Shown: positions 33,259-41,670 of the stretch, one piece after another
Position numbering within the stretch: position 1 is the first letter of the stretch
Layout of the letters: each line of letters opens with the position of its first letter
Assembly (NCBI GenBank): GCA_009391195.1
Contig: VEXB01000008.1
Location: forward strand, 1 to 59,197
Origin: SAR202 cluster bacterium AC-647-P02_OGT_505m
GTDB lineage: Bacteria > Chloroflexota > Dehalococcoidia > Lucifugimonadales > UBA826
Direction of reading: 5' to 3'
DNA length: 59,197 nucleotides
The notes under the pieces: model-generated
The model's database searches: none
What the model was told of the DNA's origin: nothing
The model's input: only the letters and a program-made list of their open reading frames with translations
Made by a program: the position numbers and the translations under genes

Positions 33259-34722
33259 TCAACGAGTCCCCGTTTGATTATTCAAAACTTTGGAGCCTAT
33301 GGATCTAATCATTCCTCTGAATATGAACGCGTGAAGTGGTAACAGAGAGTACCAGTATAGGTGTCCCGTTAAAGAATTAGAATAAAACGATGCAGTCTGC
33401 CATATTCTTACAGAGGAATCGCGCTTCTCAACCTCAAATTTAAGTGTGGCTTCACCAGGAAGTTTCATCTCTGCCAGAAATGTGACCATTGTATTCTCTA
33501 CTGTGTCAATAATTCTCCACCAGTCTAGGGTATCTCCGATCAGAAATTTGTCTTTCATCAACCTTGATCGGCGCATTCCAACCCCTCCAATCAAAAGATC
33601 AAACCAGCCCCTGATACGCCACAAAATATTTGCGTAGTACCACCCATTTCGACCTCCGATTTCATTTATGGGTTTTATAGCATCAGATATGTTTCCTTGC
33701 ACATCTACAAACCGGGTGTCTTCGAATCTGTATTTGAAATCTGAGAGATTTTTAGATCCAAAACCAATTTTTTTTGGGGTTTTACTGGCGGAGGAATTGG
33801 CATCGAACCAACGTGATACAGGTCCCGTTTCTGAGTCTTTAAGTACATTCTGTATAGCTTCTTTGTAGTTTATTGGGGTAATTGGAAATATTTCCATTCC
33901 GTTTTTTTCAGTCACAATGCTGTCCGAAGTTAAGCTGTTGATTAGCTTTCTCCCTGCCCTTGCGTACACAGGAGTTACTAAACCTAGCCATAGACTTGAC
34001 AGATGAGGGGTTAAAACGGGTACGGATATCATGGCACGTTTTATTCCACGTTGGCGGCCGTATTCTTTCATCAGATCTTTATAAGATACTTTGTCAGGCC
34101 CTCCAATCTGAATAACCCTACTCCCTTCGAAATGTGAATCAATGGAAAGAGAAAGATAATCCACTACGTCCTCGATCCAAATAGGCTGAGCCAGAGAAGA
34201 GACCCATTTGGGCGTAATCATTGCAGGGAGCCTTTCAACCAGGTTTCTCATTATTTCATAGGATAATCCCCCTTTTCCAATAATGATTGAAGCTTGGAAT
34301 TCTATACATTCTATAGAGGATGATCTAAGCAGCTCTCCCACTCTTAATCGACTGGACAGATGCCTGGAAATTTTATCTGTCTTTGCTGTTAGTCCTCCAA
34401 GGTAAATAATTCTTTTAACACCACTATTTATAGCCTCATTCAAAAAGTTTTGAGCGCAAGCGACCTCGTCTTCGTCGAAATCATTGTCGGAAGCCAGAGA
34501 GTGCACAAGAAAAAAAGCTGTATCAATATTTTCTAATTTATTTGAGAGGGTCTCTGGCTTGAGTAGATCACATTCTTTTGCCTCTATTAACGGATGATTA
34601 AAACGTTCCACAAATGCTGTTTTGTCTCTGACTAAGCATCTTAATTTATTGGGTCCGGCAGACATTTTTTCTGTCAAGCGCGAACCTATGTAACCCGAAG
34701 CACCCGTTATAGCTATGTTCAT
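33259..34722 (-). CDS. SDR (NAD(P)-binding) - DUF2867 fusion protein
   Basis: A 487-residue protein. Residues 1-300 are an atypical extended SDR: ITGASGYIGSRL at the N terminus, TAFFLVHSLAS, YLGGLTA, and PIWIEDVVDYL. The C-terminal 180 residues (from about 320) are DUF2867: RFVDVQGNISDAIKPI, then WWRIIDTVENTMVTFLAEMKLPGEATLKF, closing with WYSLLPLHAFIFRGMIRSI. The same fusion is often found near LitR/CarH light-responsive loci and CFA-type genes. The reaction is unknown. It is the last gene of the minus-strand unit driven from about 36.7 kb, with a 15-bp gap from the DICT-Usp gene. Confidence 0.85.
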   Translation of the reverse strand: MNIAITGASGYIGSRLTEKMSAGPNKLRCLVRDKTAFVERFNHPLIEAKECDLLKPETLSNKLENIDTAFFLVHSLASDNDFDEDEVACAQNFLNEAINSGVKRIIYLGGLTAKTDKISRHLSSRLRVGELLRSSSIECIEFQASIIIGKGGLSYEIMRNLVERLPAMITPKWVSSLAQPIWIEDVVDYLSLSIDSHFEGSRVIQIGGPDKVSYKDLMKEYGRQRGIKRAMISVPVLTPHLSSLWLGLVTPVYARAGRKLINSLTSDSIVTEKNGMEIFPITPINYKEAIQNVLKDSETGPVSRWFDANSSASKTPKKIGFGSKNLSDFKYRFEDTRFVDVQGNISDAIKPINEIGGRNGWYYANILWRIRGWFDLLIGGVGMRRSRLMKDKFLIGDTLDWWRIIDTVENTMVTFLAEMKLPGEATLKFEVEKRDSSVRIWQTASFYSNSLTGHLYWYSLLPLHAFIFRGMIRSIGSKVLNNQTGTR

Positions 34723-34737
34723 GTAAAGTCCTAAGTC

Positions 34738-35913
34738 TTAAACGTGATGTGATATGAATTTTTCCAAAACATCAGAACTATTAGTAGGAGTTAGCTCACA
34801 ATTTCTATCTGCTGATGTATTTAACTGCCTGAAATGTCCGTCCTCAGTTGAAATCATTAGTTGAGGAATATTAGAGTTCTTTATTTGTCCTAGTGTGTTG
34901 CCAACAATTCTGTCCACAAGGTTAGGGTATTCGTAATATTGTGGCACTATGACAACATCGGCTTTTTCTCTGGTTGCCGCTTCCTCTATGGCCTGAAATC
35001 CATGCTTTCCCGCGAGTACAGCGTTGGCATTCAGTCCCTCGTTTTGAAATTCTATGATTTGCTTGCTGAGGTGAGATCTACCGAGTGACTCTACTTCATT
35101 TCCTGATAAATTGATTCCGGTCCAGGCTGTTCCTGGAGGGCCTGGATTTACGAAATAGGAAGCTGCCGATAAATCGTACAGAGTAACTTCCGCTTCGAGG
35201 GCTTTGCAAAGAGAAACAGATGAGTTTAAAGATTGCTTTGTTCCCGGCGAAAGTTTATCGGCAGGTTTATCCTGAGTGATAACCATGACTTTCTTCACCT
35301 TGCCTTCCAATTCCATAGCTATTGTGTCCACACTCATAGGCTGCAATTGCTTTCTTAGTCTTACTGAATCTAAGTGTGAGATAAGAGATTTGATCACCCG
35401 TTCATCTGACGACACAAATCCTTCAAACATTTTCTCAGGATTAGACAACTTTCCTTGGCCGAAAAGCTCTTTAGAGGTTTCCCAACCTACAAAAGCTATC
35501 GGAGTAGGACTTTCACTTACTAAAAACCATTGATTTTCCACATTTGAAACTGAGAAAGCTAGAGATATCCAATCATCCACAACAGATAGTTGATCTGGGG
35601 TGGGTATACCTACTCCATAAGCGTAAACCTGCGTGCCACTATTTCTCAGTTGGTTATATCTATCAAGCTCGTTATCGACCTTATCAATTCTTTGGAAACC
35701 TACATGTAGAGTAGCACTCTCAGGTGATCGTGAAAGTTCATCTTCAATCTGACGGGTGATTTCCAGCATTTTTGACGAACTATGTAAAAACTCAAAACCT
35801 TCTATAGGTAATCCGTTTTCTCTCAGGTTGGTATCCATGCGAAGCACTAACTCCCTCACTGGACTCCCCATAGTGTTGGCGTCCGAAGAACTTAATTTCC
35901 AATCAAAATTCAT
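34738..35913 (-). CDS. DICT-like sensory domain fused to universal stress protein (Usp) domain
   Basis: A 391-residue protein. Residues about 10-155 resemble the DICT sensory domain: ELDRYNQLRNSGTQVYAYG, then NQWFLVSESPTPIAFVGWE. Residues about 205-350 resemble a Usp alpha/beta fold: VKKVMVITQDKP as first strand, CKALEAEVTLYDL, EEAATREKADVVIVPQYYE and a final NTLGQIKNSNIPQLMISTED. The glycine-rich ATP loop (G-x2-G-x9-G-S) is not clean, so nucleotide binding is uncertain. DICT has been proposed as a sensory module in bacterial signalling. The ATG has AAGAGG upstream, and the first 11 bases overlap the next gene, giving translational coupling. Function in the light-linked cluster is an inference. 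Confidence 0.6.
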   Translation of the reverse strand: MNFDWKLSSSDANTMGSPVRELVLRMDTNLRENGLPIEGFEFLHSSSKMLEITRQIEDELSRSPESATLHVGFQRIDKVDNELDRYNQLRNSGTQVYAYGVGIPTPDQLSVVDDWISLAFSVSNVENQWFLVSESPTPIAFVGWETSKELFGQGKLSNPEKMFEGFVSSDERVIKSLISHLDSVRLRKQLQPMSVDTIAMELEGKVKKVMVITQDKPADKLSPGTKQSLNSSVSLCKALEAEVTLYDLSAASYFVNPGPPGTAWTGINLSGNEVESLGRSHLSKQIIEFQNEGLNANAVLAGKHGFQAIEEAATREKADVVIVPQYYEYPNLVDRIVGNTLGQIKNSNIPQLMISTEDGHFRQLNTSADRNCELTPTNSSDVLEKFISHHV

Positions 35914-36271
35914 TGTAGGAACCTCTTATTAATTTTGCTGATGTTTTTATGCTTTTTACTTCTATACCAGGAAATAAACCCACTCTGCTGAGAAGACTTG
36001 GCTTTGCTCCGTGCCCTATTACGAAAGCAATTTCGCCTTTTAAAGAAACGAACAAAGTCTTTCTAAATCCTTTTAACAAGTTGGCAAGTTTTTCTAACAT
36101 GATCCTTTTTGAGGCGGACTGGACAACGATTTTCAATGCAATTGGATCTAGCTCCGTTACGTCAATAGTTATATTGTTGCCTTCAAAAGTTAATGAGAGA
36201 TCGAGTGCAGGGCCTTTAACCTTGACTTGACCATTCATGTAAAAGATATTTTTCTGAGCGCTGCTAGTCAT
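35903..36271 (-). CDS. Small conserved-type protein of unknown function
   Basis: About 122 residues, rich in short hydrophobic beta-like segments (NGQVKVKGPALDLSLTF, NNITIDVTELDP) and a basic helix (KLANLLKGFRKTLFVSLKGE). No signal peptide, transmembrane helix or known motif is seen. Two adjacent ATGs occur; the second (36271) stands better from the AGAGGT ribosome site. It overlaps the DICT-Usp gene by 11 bases and the 74-residue gene by about 8-11 bases, so all three are translationally coupled and very likely real. Confidence 0.6.
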   Translation of the reverse strand: MTSSAQKNIFYMNGQVKVKGPALDLSLTFEGNNITIDVTELDPIALKIVVQSASKRIMLEKLANLLKGFRKTLFVSLKGEIAFVIGHGAKPSLLSRVGLFPGIEVKSIKTSAKLIRGSYNEF

Positions 36272-36488
36272 CATTACCTCTGGAGTGGAGGTTCTCCGAT
36301 GTACTGAGGCTTACACTTCCATTCAAAGACCATTCTGCTCTTGGGGACGAATCCCCAGTGGTCTGAGGTACTGACACGTTTAGATTTTCGAAGGAATAAT
36401 GTATCGTCGTATTTCTTTCATTTAGGAATGTGTATAGCCCTTGCGCTAGGTCTATCCAAGCACTCATTTTTTCGTTTTGATTTGTCAT
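36264..36488 (-). CDS. Small protein of unknown function (74 aa)
   Basis: Opens with MTNQNEKMSAWIDLAQGLYTF (predicted helix), then polar beta-like residues and a Ser/Asn-rich tail. There is no motif I recognise. Support comes from context: it sits between the zinc-ribbon gene and the 122-residue gene on the same strand with overlapping ends, and AAAGGAAA lies ahead of the start. Confidence 0.5.
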   Translation of the reverse strand: MTNQNEKMSAWIDLAQGLYTFLNERNTTIHYSFENLNVSVPQTTGDSSPRAEWSLNGSVSLSTSENLHSRGNDD

Positions 36489-36522
36489 ATTGAAGTTTCC
36501 TTTCTAATTTTTGTTTTCTTAA

Positions 36523-36663
36523 TCAGGCAGCAGTTTTTTTCCGATATACAATCCTTTCTTCGTATTTTCGACCGCACATTAAACATTGCAGTTCAGGCCC
36601 CTCATATTGCCTAAATTCAACGATGTTCCCGCCACATCTCTCGCATTTGCTTATATGTTTCAT
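36523..36663 (-). CDS. Small zinc-ribbon protein (46 aa)
   Basis: The 46 residues have two C-x-x-C pairs (CERC and CLMC, about 20 residues apart), followed by a basic tail. This is a rubredoxin-like zinc ribbon of the kind found in small DNA- or RNA-binding or chaperone-like proteins. An in-frame upstream extension to 36714 exists, but it runs through the promoter -10, and the ATG at 36663 has AAAGGA ahead of it. It is the first gene of the 36.7-33.2 kb unit. Confidence 0.6.
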   Translation of the reverse strand: MKHISKCERCGGNIVEFRQYEGPELQCLMCGRKYEERIVYRKKTAA

Positions 36664-36704
36664 AACACACACATCCTTTGGTGATTTGTTCTTTAACACA
36701 AGAT

Positions 36705-36733
36705 AGTGTATCAAAATATATATGAGAGTGCAA
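36705..36733 (-). promoter_or_regulatory. Sigma70-type promoter for the zinc ribbon - DICT-Usp - SDR operon
   Basis: On the minus strand, TTGCAC (36733-36728) and TACACT (36710-36705) are 17 bp apart, about 42 bp before the zinc-ribbon start. The -10 begins an imperfect inverted repeat, TACAC-N6-GTGTT, which could be a regulator site. A second element, CATGTAT, lies just upstream of the -35 and resembles half of the palindrome at 44993-45008. Confidence 0.55.
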
Positions 36734-36809
36734 TTATGTGGATTTTAATATACATGTTCGTAGGTTACTTAAGAAACAGTTGTGAGATGAGCCTATGTAT
36801 TTGCCGGTA

Positions 36810-37805
36810 TTAAAAACGCTGGTTGGAAGATCTCTTAGTCAGATCATTTAACTGGTCTCTAATGGAAGACTGCCAAGGTCTGGATTGAAAGTTGAGGTCT
36901 TTTTTTGCGAGGCTGGAAGAGATCTCTGAGTTGCTCCATATTGTCCGAAGTGAGCTTGCAGTGAACCACGTCTCTCGCCCGATAAATCTATTTATGTACC
37001 CGTTTGTATGGCCTGCAATAAGGGCTAATGAATTGGGGATGCGAATTATCGGCATTCTTTTGTCCGTCAACTCGCATATGTATTTCAAAAAGTTTTTGAC
37101 CGAGACTTTACTTCCCGATAGAAGATAATGCTGACCATCCGCCCCCATAGTTGTACTGTCTATTATGGCATTAGAAACATCACGTACGTCTACAAAGTCA
37201 TAGGCTCCTGATACAAATGCATATGTACCGAATTTCATGTGTACTTTCAAAAATTTACCGATTTGTGAAGATCCGGGGTCATGGGGCCCTATTATCCCAG
37301 TAGGACACAGCACAGTGGTTCTAAGTTTTCCCGTGTGTGCTGCCTGCAAAACGTCTATCGTAGCTTTTGCTTTGCTGAATCCGTAGTCGTCGTGTGTTAG
37401 ATAAGGGTCAATCTCAGAATTTTCGTTAATTTGTTTGTCTCCAGGGCCTGGAGATATAGCCTGTATAGAACTGGCATATATCAGTTTCTCCACTCCAGTT
37501 TTCATGCAGGCTTGTATTACGTTTCTTGTTCCCTGAACGTTAGTACGGGTCAACGCTTTTCTCATTAATGGCATAACCGAGATCTTGCTTGCGAGATGTA
37601 TTACGTATTCAGAGCCAGATATCGCTTCCGTCAGGCTTTCCACATTTTCTAAATCGGCCCTCGCGACGTCTAGGCCAATTTTCTCAAAATATTCTGCGTT
37701 TGATGTATTTCTGCATACTATGCGTAGGGGTATTTTTAGATCGTTTATACGTCTTGCTAGGGCATGTCCTAAATGTCCAGTGGCCCCTATAATCGAAATA
37801 GTCAT
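36810..37805 (-). CDS. NAD-dependent epimerase/dehydratase-like SDR
   Basis: A 331-residue extended SDR. It has the cofactor loop GATGHLGHAL (about 7-16), CRNTSNAEYFEKIG, IHLASKISV, and the active-site YGFSKAKATID (the Y-x-x-x-K position reads Y-G-F-S-K, intact). FVDVRDVSNAI and the C-terminal lobe are complete. It is like 3-beta-hydroxysteroid/dihydroflavonol reductases. In this cluster it might act on a lipid or isoprenoid alcohol. It follows the 246-residue membrane protein by 52 bp and probably ends the long minus-strand operon. Confidence 0.82.
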   Translation of the reverse strand: MTISIIGATGHLGHALARRINDLKIPLRIVCRNTSNAEYFEKIGLDVARADLENVESLTEAISGSEYVIHLASKISVMPLMRKALTRTNVQGTRNVIQACMKTGVEKLIYASSIQAISPGPGDKQINENSEIDPYLTHDDYGFSKAKATIDVLQAAHTGKLRTTVLCPTGIIGPHDPGSSQIGKFLKVHMKFGTYAFVSGAYDFVDVRDVSNAIIDSTTMGADGQHYLLSGSKVSVKNFLKYICELTDKRMPIIRIPNSLALIAGHTNGYINRFIGRETWFTASSLRTIWSNSEISSSLAKKDLNFQSRPWQSSIRDQLNDLTKRSSNQRF

Positions 37806-37857
37806 ATTACAGCCGATAATCTTAACGTTTGGTTTACTTCAACCCGGTTCTGGTATC

Positions 37858-38598
37858 CTAATTTGATTTCTTAAGTTTTAATACCAGTATGCTTAGAGCC
37901 ACAGTTCCAATAGCTATTAATAGTACTAATAAAGGTAAAAAGAATTTGTGGGTCCATGGGCTTGATTTACCGTTCTCACGATTCTCATGAAACTTTCTCA
38001 CTTCCCATATGCTTGATGGCAGACTAGCTATGTCACTCATACCAAAGCGTTCTTCTTTGCCTATTGCTACCCATAATTTTCCAGTATTTTTTTCTTCATC
38101 TAGGCTTACCAGATAATACCTACCCGTTTCAGTAAGAGAAATTTCTCTCTTAGTTAAAACCCAAGAATTTGTATCAGTAAAAGGTTCATGAAATGGTGTT
38201 AAACGTGCTCCATCTGTGCTGACGTACGATTGTGTCAACTCTATAGGGGAGTGATTCGGGTCACTGGGTTCGATAAGAACTATTGTTGGTCGGAAATCTC
38301 TGACTTGTTCTAGAGCTGGTAATCCAATCTCTAAATGTAGAATTTGTCCTGACTTGCCTTCAAATGTGATCCACGACTGTTCAGCTGACTCATTCAATAT
38401 CTGATAGATGACTTTCGATATTTGGATTTCATCTAGGGCCAGAGCTTTTTCGAGTGTTTCATTTTCATCAAGTGCCATATAAGGGACATGTGATTCAACA
38501 AAGTGAACATCGGTTAATGTAATTATAGTGAGGGAGATTAAAGAGAAGAACAGGATTTTCAATAGCCATGTATTTTTAAACGTTGTTAGAACAGTCAC
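37858..38598 (-). CDS. Envelope protein of unknown function (N-terminal signal/anchor, C-terminal TM)
   Basis: A 246-residue protein. It has a hydrophobic N-terminal segment (about 13-30, possible signal or anchor), an outside beta-rich domain of about 170 residues with ITFEGKSGQILHLEIGLP, FRPTIVLIEPSDPNH and TETGRYYLVSLDE (PPC-like in shape), and a C-terminal membrane helix (about 220-240) followed by KLKKSN. No catalytic motif is seen. Its ATG overlaps the DUF1365 stop by 4 bases, so it is translationally coupled to the lipid-modification genes and may scaffold them at the membrane. Confidence 0.7.
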   Translation of the reverse strand: MTVLTTFKNTWLLKILFFSLISLTIITLTDVHFVESHVPYMALDENETLEKALALDEIQISKVIYQILNESAEQSWITFEGKSGQILHLEIGLPALEQVRDFRPTIVLIEPSDPNHSPIELTQSYVSTDGARLTPFHEPFTDTNSWVLTKREISLTETGRYYLVSLDEEKNTGKLWVAIGKEERFGMSDIASLPSSIWEVRKFHENRENGKSSPWTHKFFLPLLVLLIAIGTVALSILVLKLKKSN

Positions 38599-39392
38599 GT
38601 GAATGGAAACTTTATCTTTGATATAAAGCCTCTAGCAGGAGCTACATGGTTATCTTCTTTTGGGATCGGTTTTTTATAAAAATCTATCTTCATTTTGAAA
38701 AATAATACCCGGGCAATTCTTAGTATTCTTAATTCAGTTAGTAACACTGTTACAACCAATTTTGGCAGCATCTTGAATAAGGAGGATTTTCGTATTGGTG
38801 TTAAATTGCCGGAGAATTCAGTGGTTATTAAAGGCTGATCATCTTGGTTCAACTTTATATGTATTTCGACGCTGTCATCTGAAATTGAAAATCTAAATGT
38901 ATATGTGCCTTCTCTGGAAATGAAGGGTGATACATGAAATTGCTTGGTTGAAATGTATTCAATATTTTTACTATCTAGCGATTTATCGTTTAGGTAATAA
39001 ATGTGAGATTCGCCGAATGTATTGTGAACCTCAACAGCAGCGTCACGGATACTTTTGTCTATGGTAAGGCGGAAGTAAAAGGTCGCAGGGTTGAATGAGT
39101 ATCGAAAAATGCTTGGAGTGGTGAGAATAAAAATATTGTCTTTATCGTCTATTCCTTCGAAGTAGTTTGATAATTTTGTTCTAATACTTTTATGGGAATC
39201 GTCTATATAGTCTGAATCTTGAATCTGAATTAGTCCGCCGCCGTTATAGGACAGCGGCCAAATGTTTAATTCCCCTCTTTCCAACTGATGCAGATTGAGA
39301 AACAGCATCGTATGTTTGAACCGGAAAGAGTGTAACGCTGGTCTTGACCTATTGTGTACGAGGTAACCTGAAGCAATAAATGAATTATTCAG
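38595..39392 (-). CDS. DUF1365 family protein with non-ATG start
   Basis: A clear DUF1365 protein: RPALHSFRFKHTMLFLNL at the N terminus, FNPATFYFRL, VEVHNTFGESHIYYL and FHVSPFISREGTYTF. DUF1365 genes are almost always next to an FAD amine-oxidase-like and a CFA synthase gene, as here. The first ATG (39308) would cut off the conserved opening ASGYLVHNRSRPALH, whose codons are open upstream without a stop. No ATG, GTG or TTG is in frame there; a CTG at 39392 has GAGGA about 5 bases ahead and gives about 265 residues, overlapping the FAD gene by 8 bases. ATT at 39377 is the alternative. Biochemical role is unknown, probably lipid-linked. Confidence 0.75.
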   Translation of the reverse strand: MNNSFIASGYLVHNRSRPALHSFRFKHTMLFLNLHQLERGELNIWPLSYNGGGLIQIQDSDYIDDSHKSIRTKLSNYFEGIDDKDNIFILTTPSIFRYSFNPATFYFRLTIDKSIRDAAVEVHNTFGESHIYYLNDKSLDSKNIEYISTKQFHVSPFISREGTYTFRFSISDDSVEIHIKLNQDDQPLITTEFSGNLTPIRKSSLFKMLPKLVVTVLLTELRILRIARVLFFKMKIDFYKKPIPKEDNHVAPARGFISKIKFPFT

Positions 39393-40653
39393 ATGATCCT
39401 CGACTTGTTTCAGACTTGATTATCTCCGACACTTCTATTCCTGATTTGTAACCATCTTCATGAAACCCATACCCAGTGTATGCTCCACAGAATTTTATTT
39501 TTCCCTTCTTATTGAGTATGGGAATGATTTTTGATTTTGATTTCTCCGAGTGTGACAGCATAGGATGGCTAAAAGTTGTTTGATACAAAACATCAGATTT
39601 GATTGGCGGATTCTCAGGATCGACAGTGACTAAGAATCTTGTTTTTGATTCAATGGATTGGAGTAAATTCATATTGTATGTCGTATATGTGTGATCAGTG
39701 AAATTTCTGCTTTCTTCTCTAATTACATTCCATGAAGCCCATAGCCTTTTTTCCTTTGGCATGAACGTCAAGTCAGTATGAAGATAAATCTTGTTAATTG
39801 AATATTGAATCGCCTGTAATATATTGGATTTTTCGTTGGATATGTTTTCGACAATTTTTAGAGCTTGGTCTGCGTGGGTTGATACGATGACGTAATCAAA
39901 ACTTTCGGATATTCCTTGTTTTGTGGTAACGCACACGCTATTTTCTTTTTCTAAAACCCTGATCACCTCCTCTCCTGTTTTTATTGTGCCTCGGAAGCAA
40001 TTTTTAAAGGCATTTAAATAGGTGATACTTCCACCTACCACGGAATACCACTTCGGTCGGTTCGTAAGTTGCAGAAGTCCGTGATTGTCAAAAAAAGTTG
40101 CATATGTACTAACGGGTATTTTCTCAGCGGCCTTTTGATCGCAGGACCAGATAGCAGAAGCAATCGGCTTGAAATAATTGTTGATGACTTCGTTCGGGCA
40201 TCCCGCATGTCGAAGAAAGTCAGTAATAGACTGACTTTCATGGCTATCAGACAGCTGTATTCTTCTGAGCTTTCTGGAATATTTGTAGATATTGAAAAGA
40301 GTTTTTGGGCCGCCTGAGGTCCAGTTGGTGAGGGAGGGAGTCAAACCCAGCAATGTTCCTGCATAGGCTATGTTTTTTGAGTAGTCAGTGAATGAAAATG
40401 ACATGGAAGTTTTAAAACTTTTAACTCCCAATTCTATTAGAAACTTAGAAAAACCGGGATAATTCCTGTCATTAAATACAATGAATCCTGTATCAATGTT
40501 CCAGGGGTTACCCAATTCATCCTCAACGGACACCGTGTTAGTGTGGCCTCCAATACGAGGGTTTGACTCATAAATAACAATCTCATGTTCTTTATCCAGG
40601 TTGTATGCTGCAGAAATACCGGAAATGCCGGACCCTATAATTGCAATTTTCAA
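39385..40653 (-). CDS. FAD/NAD(P)-binding amine-oxidase-like oxidoreductase (COG2907 type)
   Basis: A 422-residue flavoprotein. It has GSGISG (7-12) with the acidic end YESNPRIGGHTNT, the WNIDTGFIVFNDRNYPGF segment typical of this group, and a C-terminal GFHEDGYKSGIEVSE that closes the FAD site. It is related to carotenoid desaturase/amine oxidases but shorter. It is the standard partner of DUF1365 and CFA-synthase-like genes in light- or stress-inducible loci, where fatty-acid modification is suspected. The start overlaps the stop of the preceding methyltransferase by 4 bases (ATGA). Confidence 0.88.
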   Translation of the reverse strand: MKIAIIGSGISGISAAYNLDKEHEIVIYESNPRIGGHTNTVSVEDELGNPWNIDTGFIVFNDRNYPGFSKFLIELGVKSFKTSMSFSFTDYSKNIAYAGTLLGLTPSLTNWTSGGPKTLFNIYKYSRKLRRIQLSDSHESQSITDFLRHAGCPNEVINNYFKPIASAIWSCDQKAAEKIPVSTYATFFDNHGLLQLTNRPKWYSVVGGSITYLNAFKNCFRGTIKTGEEVIRVLEKENSVCVTTKQGISESFDYVIVSTHADQALKIVENISNEKSNILQAIQYSINKIYLHTDLTFMPKEKRLWASWNVIREESRNFTDHTYTTYNMNLLQSIESKTRFLVTVDPENPPIKSDVLYQTTFSHPMLSHSEKSKSKIIPILNKKGKIKFCGAYTGYGFHEDGYKSGIEVSEIIKSETSRGSSE

Positions 40654-41666
40654 GGGATATCTACTCTTTTTGAAAATAAATGTTGAGCAACAAACCAGTC
40701 TTTTCCTTCGTTGAATCTGAAAAGTTCAGAGCAAAAAATCAGAAATAATCTGTATCTGCTTAGGTAAGAATCATCGTTGTAATCCGATAGTATTTTTTTC
40801 TTGTTTTTGTGGAGGTTGGAAAGCCAAAATTCCAAAGTTTTATGATAGTGAATTCCCGATATAGTCCAGGTGCTATCTAATTGGAGAGGAATTTGCAGAT
40901 CGTTATAAAAATTCTTGTACGGCATCATTCCATTAGTAAAAAAATGTCTGGACATCCAAGATGTTTGAGCGTTATCAAAAAACTGTGGGAAGGACCGGTG
41001 AGAAAATACTTGTATAAAAAGTTTGCCTTCGTCATCTAGCCATTCATTAATCTTCCCTATAACCATTTTGGGATTTCTTAAGTGCTCAAACATTTCAATC
41101 GATGTGATTCGATCAAAACGATCATGTGTCTTGAAATCATTAATATCTGACTTTATTACTTTGATATTAACGAGGCCTAATTCATTTGCACGTTGATCAA
41201 TGAAGTTTTTTTGAATACTAGAATTAGTAAGTGCTTTCACTTCAGAATTTCTGTATCTATCCGCCATTTTGATTGCCAGGGATCCCCATCCTGCGCCTAA
41301 ATCAAGGATTGAGTGTCCATTTTCAATCGATGCTTTATCAATGTAATTGTCAAGCGTTTCGTTATCTGCGACTTCTATGTCGTCACCTTCTCGTTGCCAA
41401 TATGAGCCGCTGTACTTCATCGTTCGACCGAGAACATGTTCAAAAAAGATTACAGGCACTTCATAATGCTGAACGTTAGCTTCTGCGGCGCTCAAGGCAA
41501 TAGATCCAGAAAGCGACTTTTTCAGGAATGAACTTTGCACCTGCAAAATTTGGCTGGGATCTAACCTTTTTATACGGTTGCTGTATCTTTTTAATCCTAT
41601 CCTTACCGCATATCGAAGAGCCCAATCAGGAAGAATTCCACTTTCAATAACCTTATCTATTAACAT
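40650..41666 (-). CDS. CFA-synthase-family SAM methyltransferase, short divergent form
   Basis: A 338-residue protein. The SAM-binding motif is SILDLGAGWGSLAI (about 118-131), with TSIEMFEHLRNP as the later catalytic segment and SWMSRHFFTNGMMP matching the 'sYIFPGG' region. In classical CFA synthase the sequence before motif I reads Y-S-C, with the cysteine near the bicarbonate site; here it is Y-S-G (TMKYSGSYW), so chemistry may differ, for example plain methyl transfer. It is less than full CFA length. It is 4 bp from the paralogue upstream and overlaps the FAD gene. Confidence 0.83.
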   Translation of the reverse strand: MLIDKVIESGILPDWALRYAVRIGLKRYSNRIKRLDPSQILQVQSSFLKKSLSGSIALSAAEANVQHYEVPVIFFEHVLGRTMKYSGSYWQREGDDIEVADNETLDNYIDKASIENGHSILDLGAGWGSLAIKMADRYRNSEVKALTNSSIQKNFIDQRANELGLVNIKVIKSDINDFKTHDRFDRITSIEMFEHLRNPKMVIGKINEWLDDEGKLFIQVFSHRSFPQFFDNAQTSWMSRHFFTNGMMPYKNFYNDLQIPLQLDSTWTISGIHYHKTLEFWLSNLHKNKKKILSDYNDDSYLSRYRLFLIFCSELFRFNEGKDWFVAQHLFSKRVDIP

Positions 41667-41670
41667 TGGG

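Noticed and set aside
36664-36714. 17-residue N-terminal extension of the zinc-ribbon protein
   Set aside because: The extension spans the -10 and likely transcription start, and the inner ATG has its own ribosome site.
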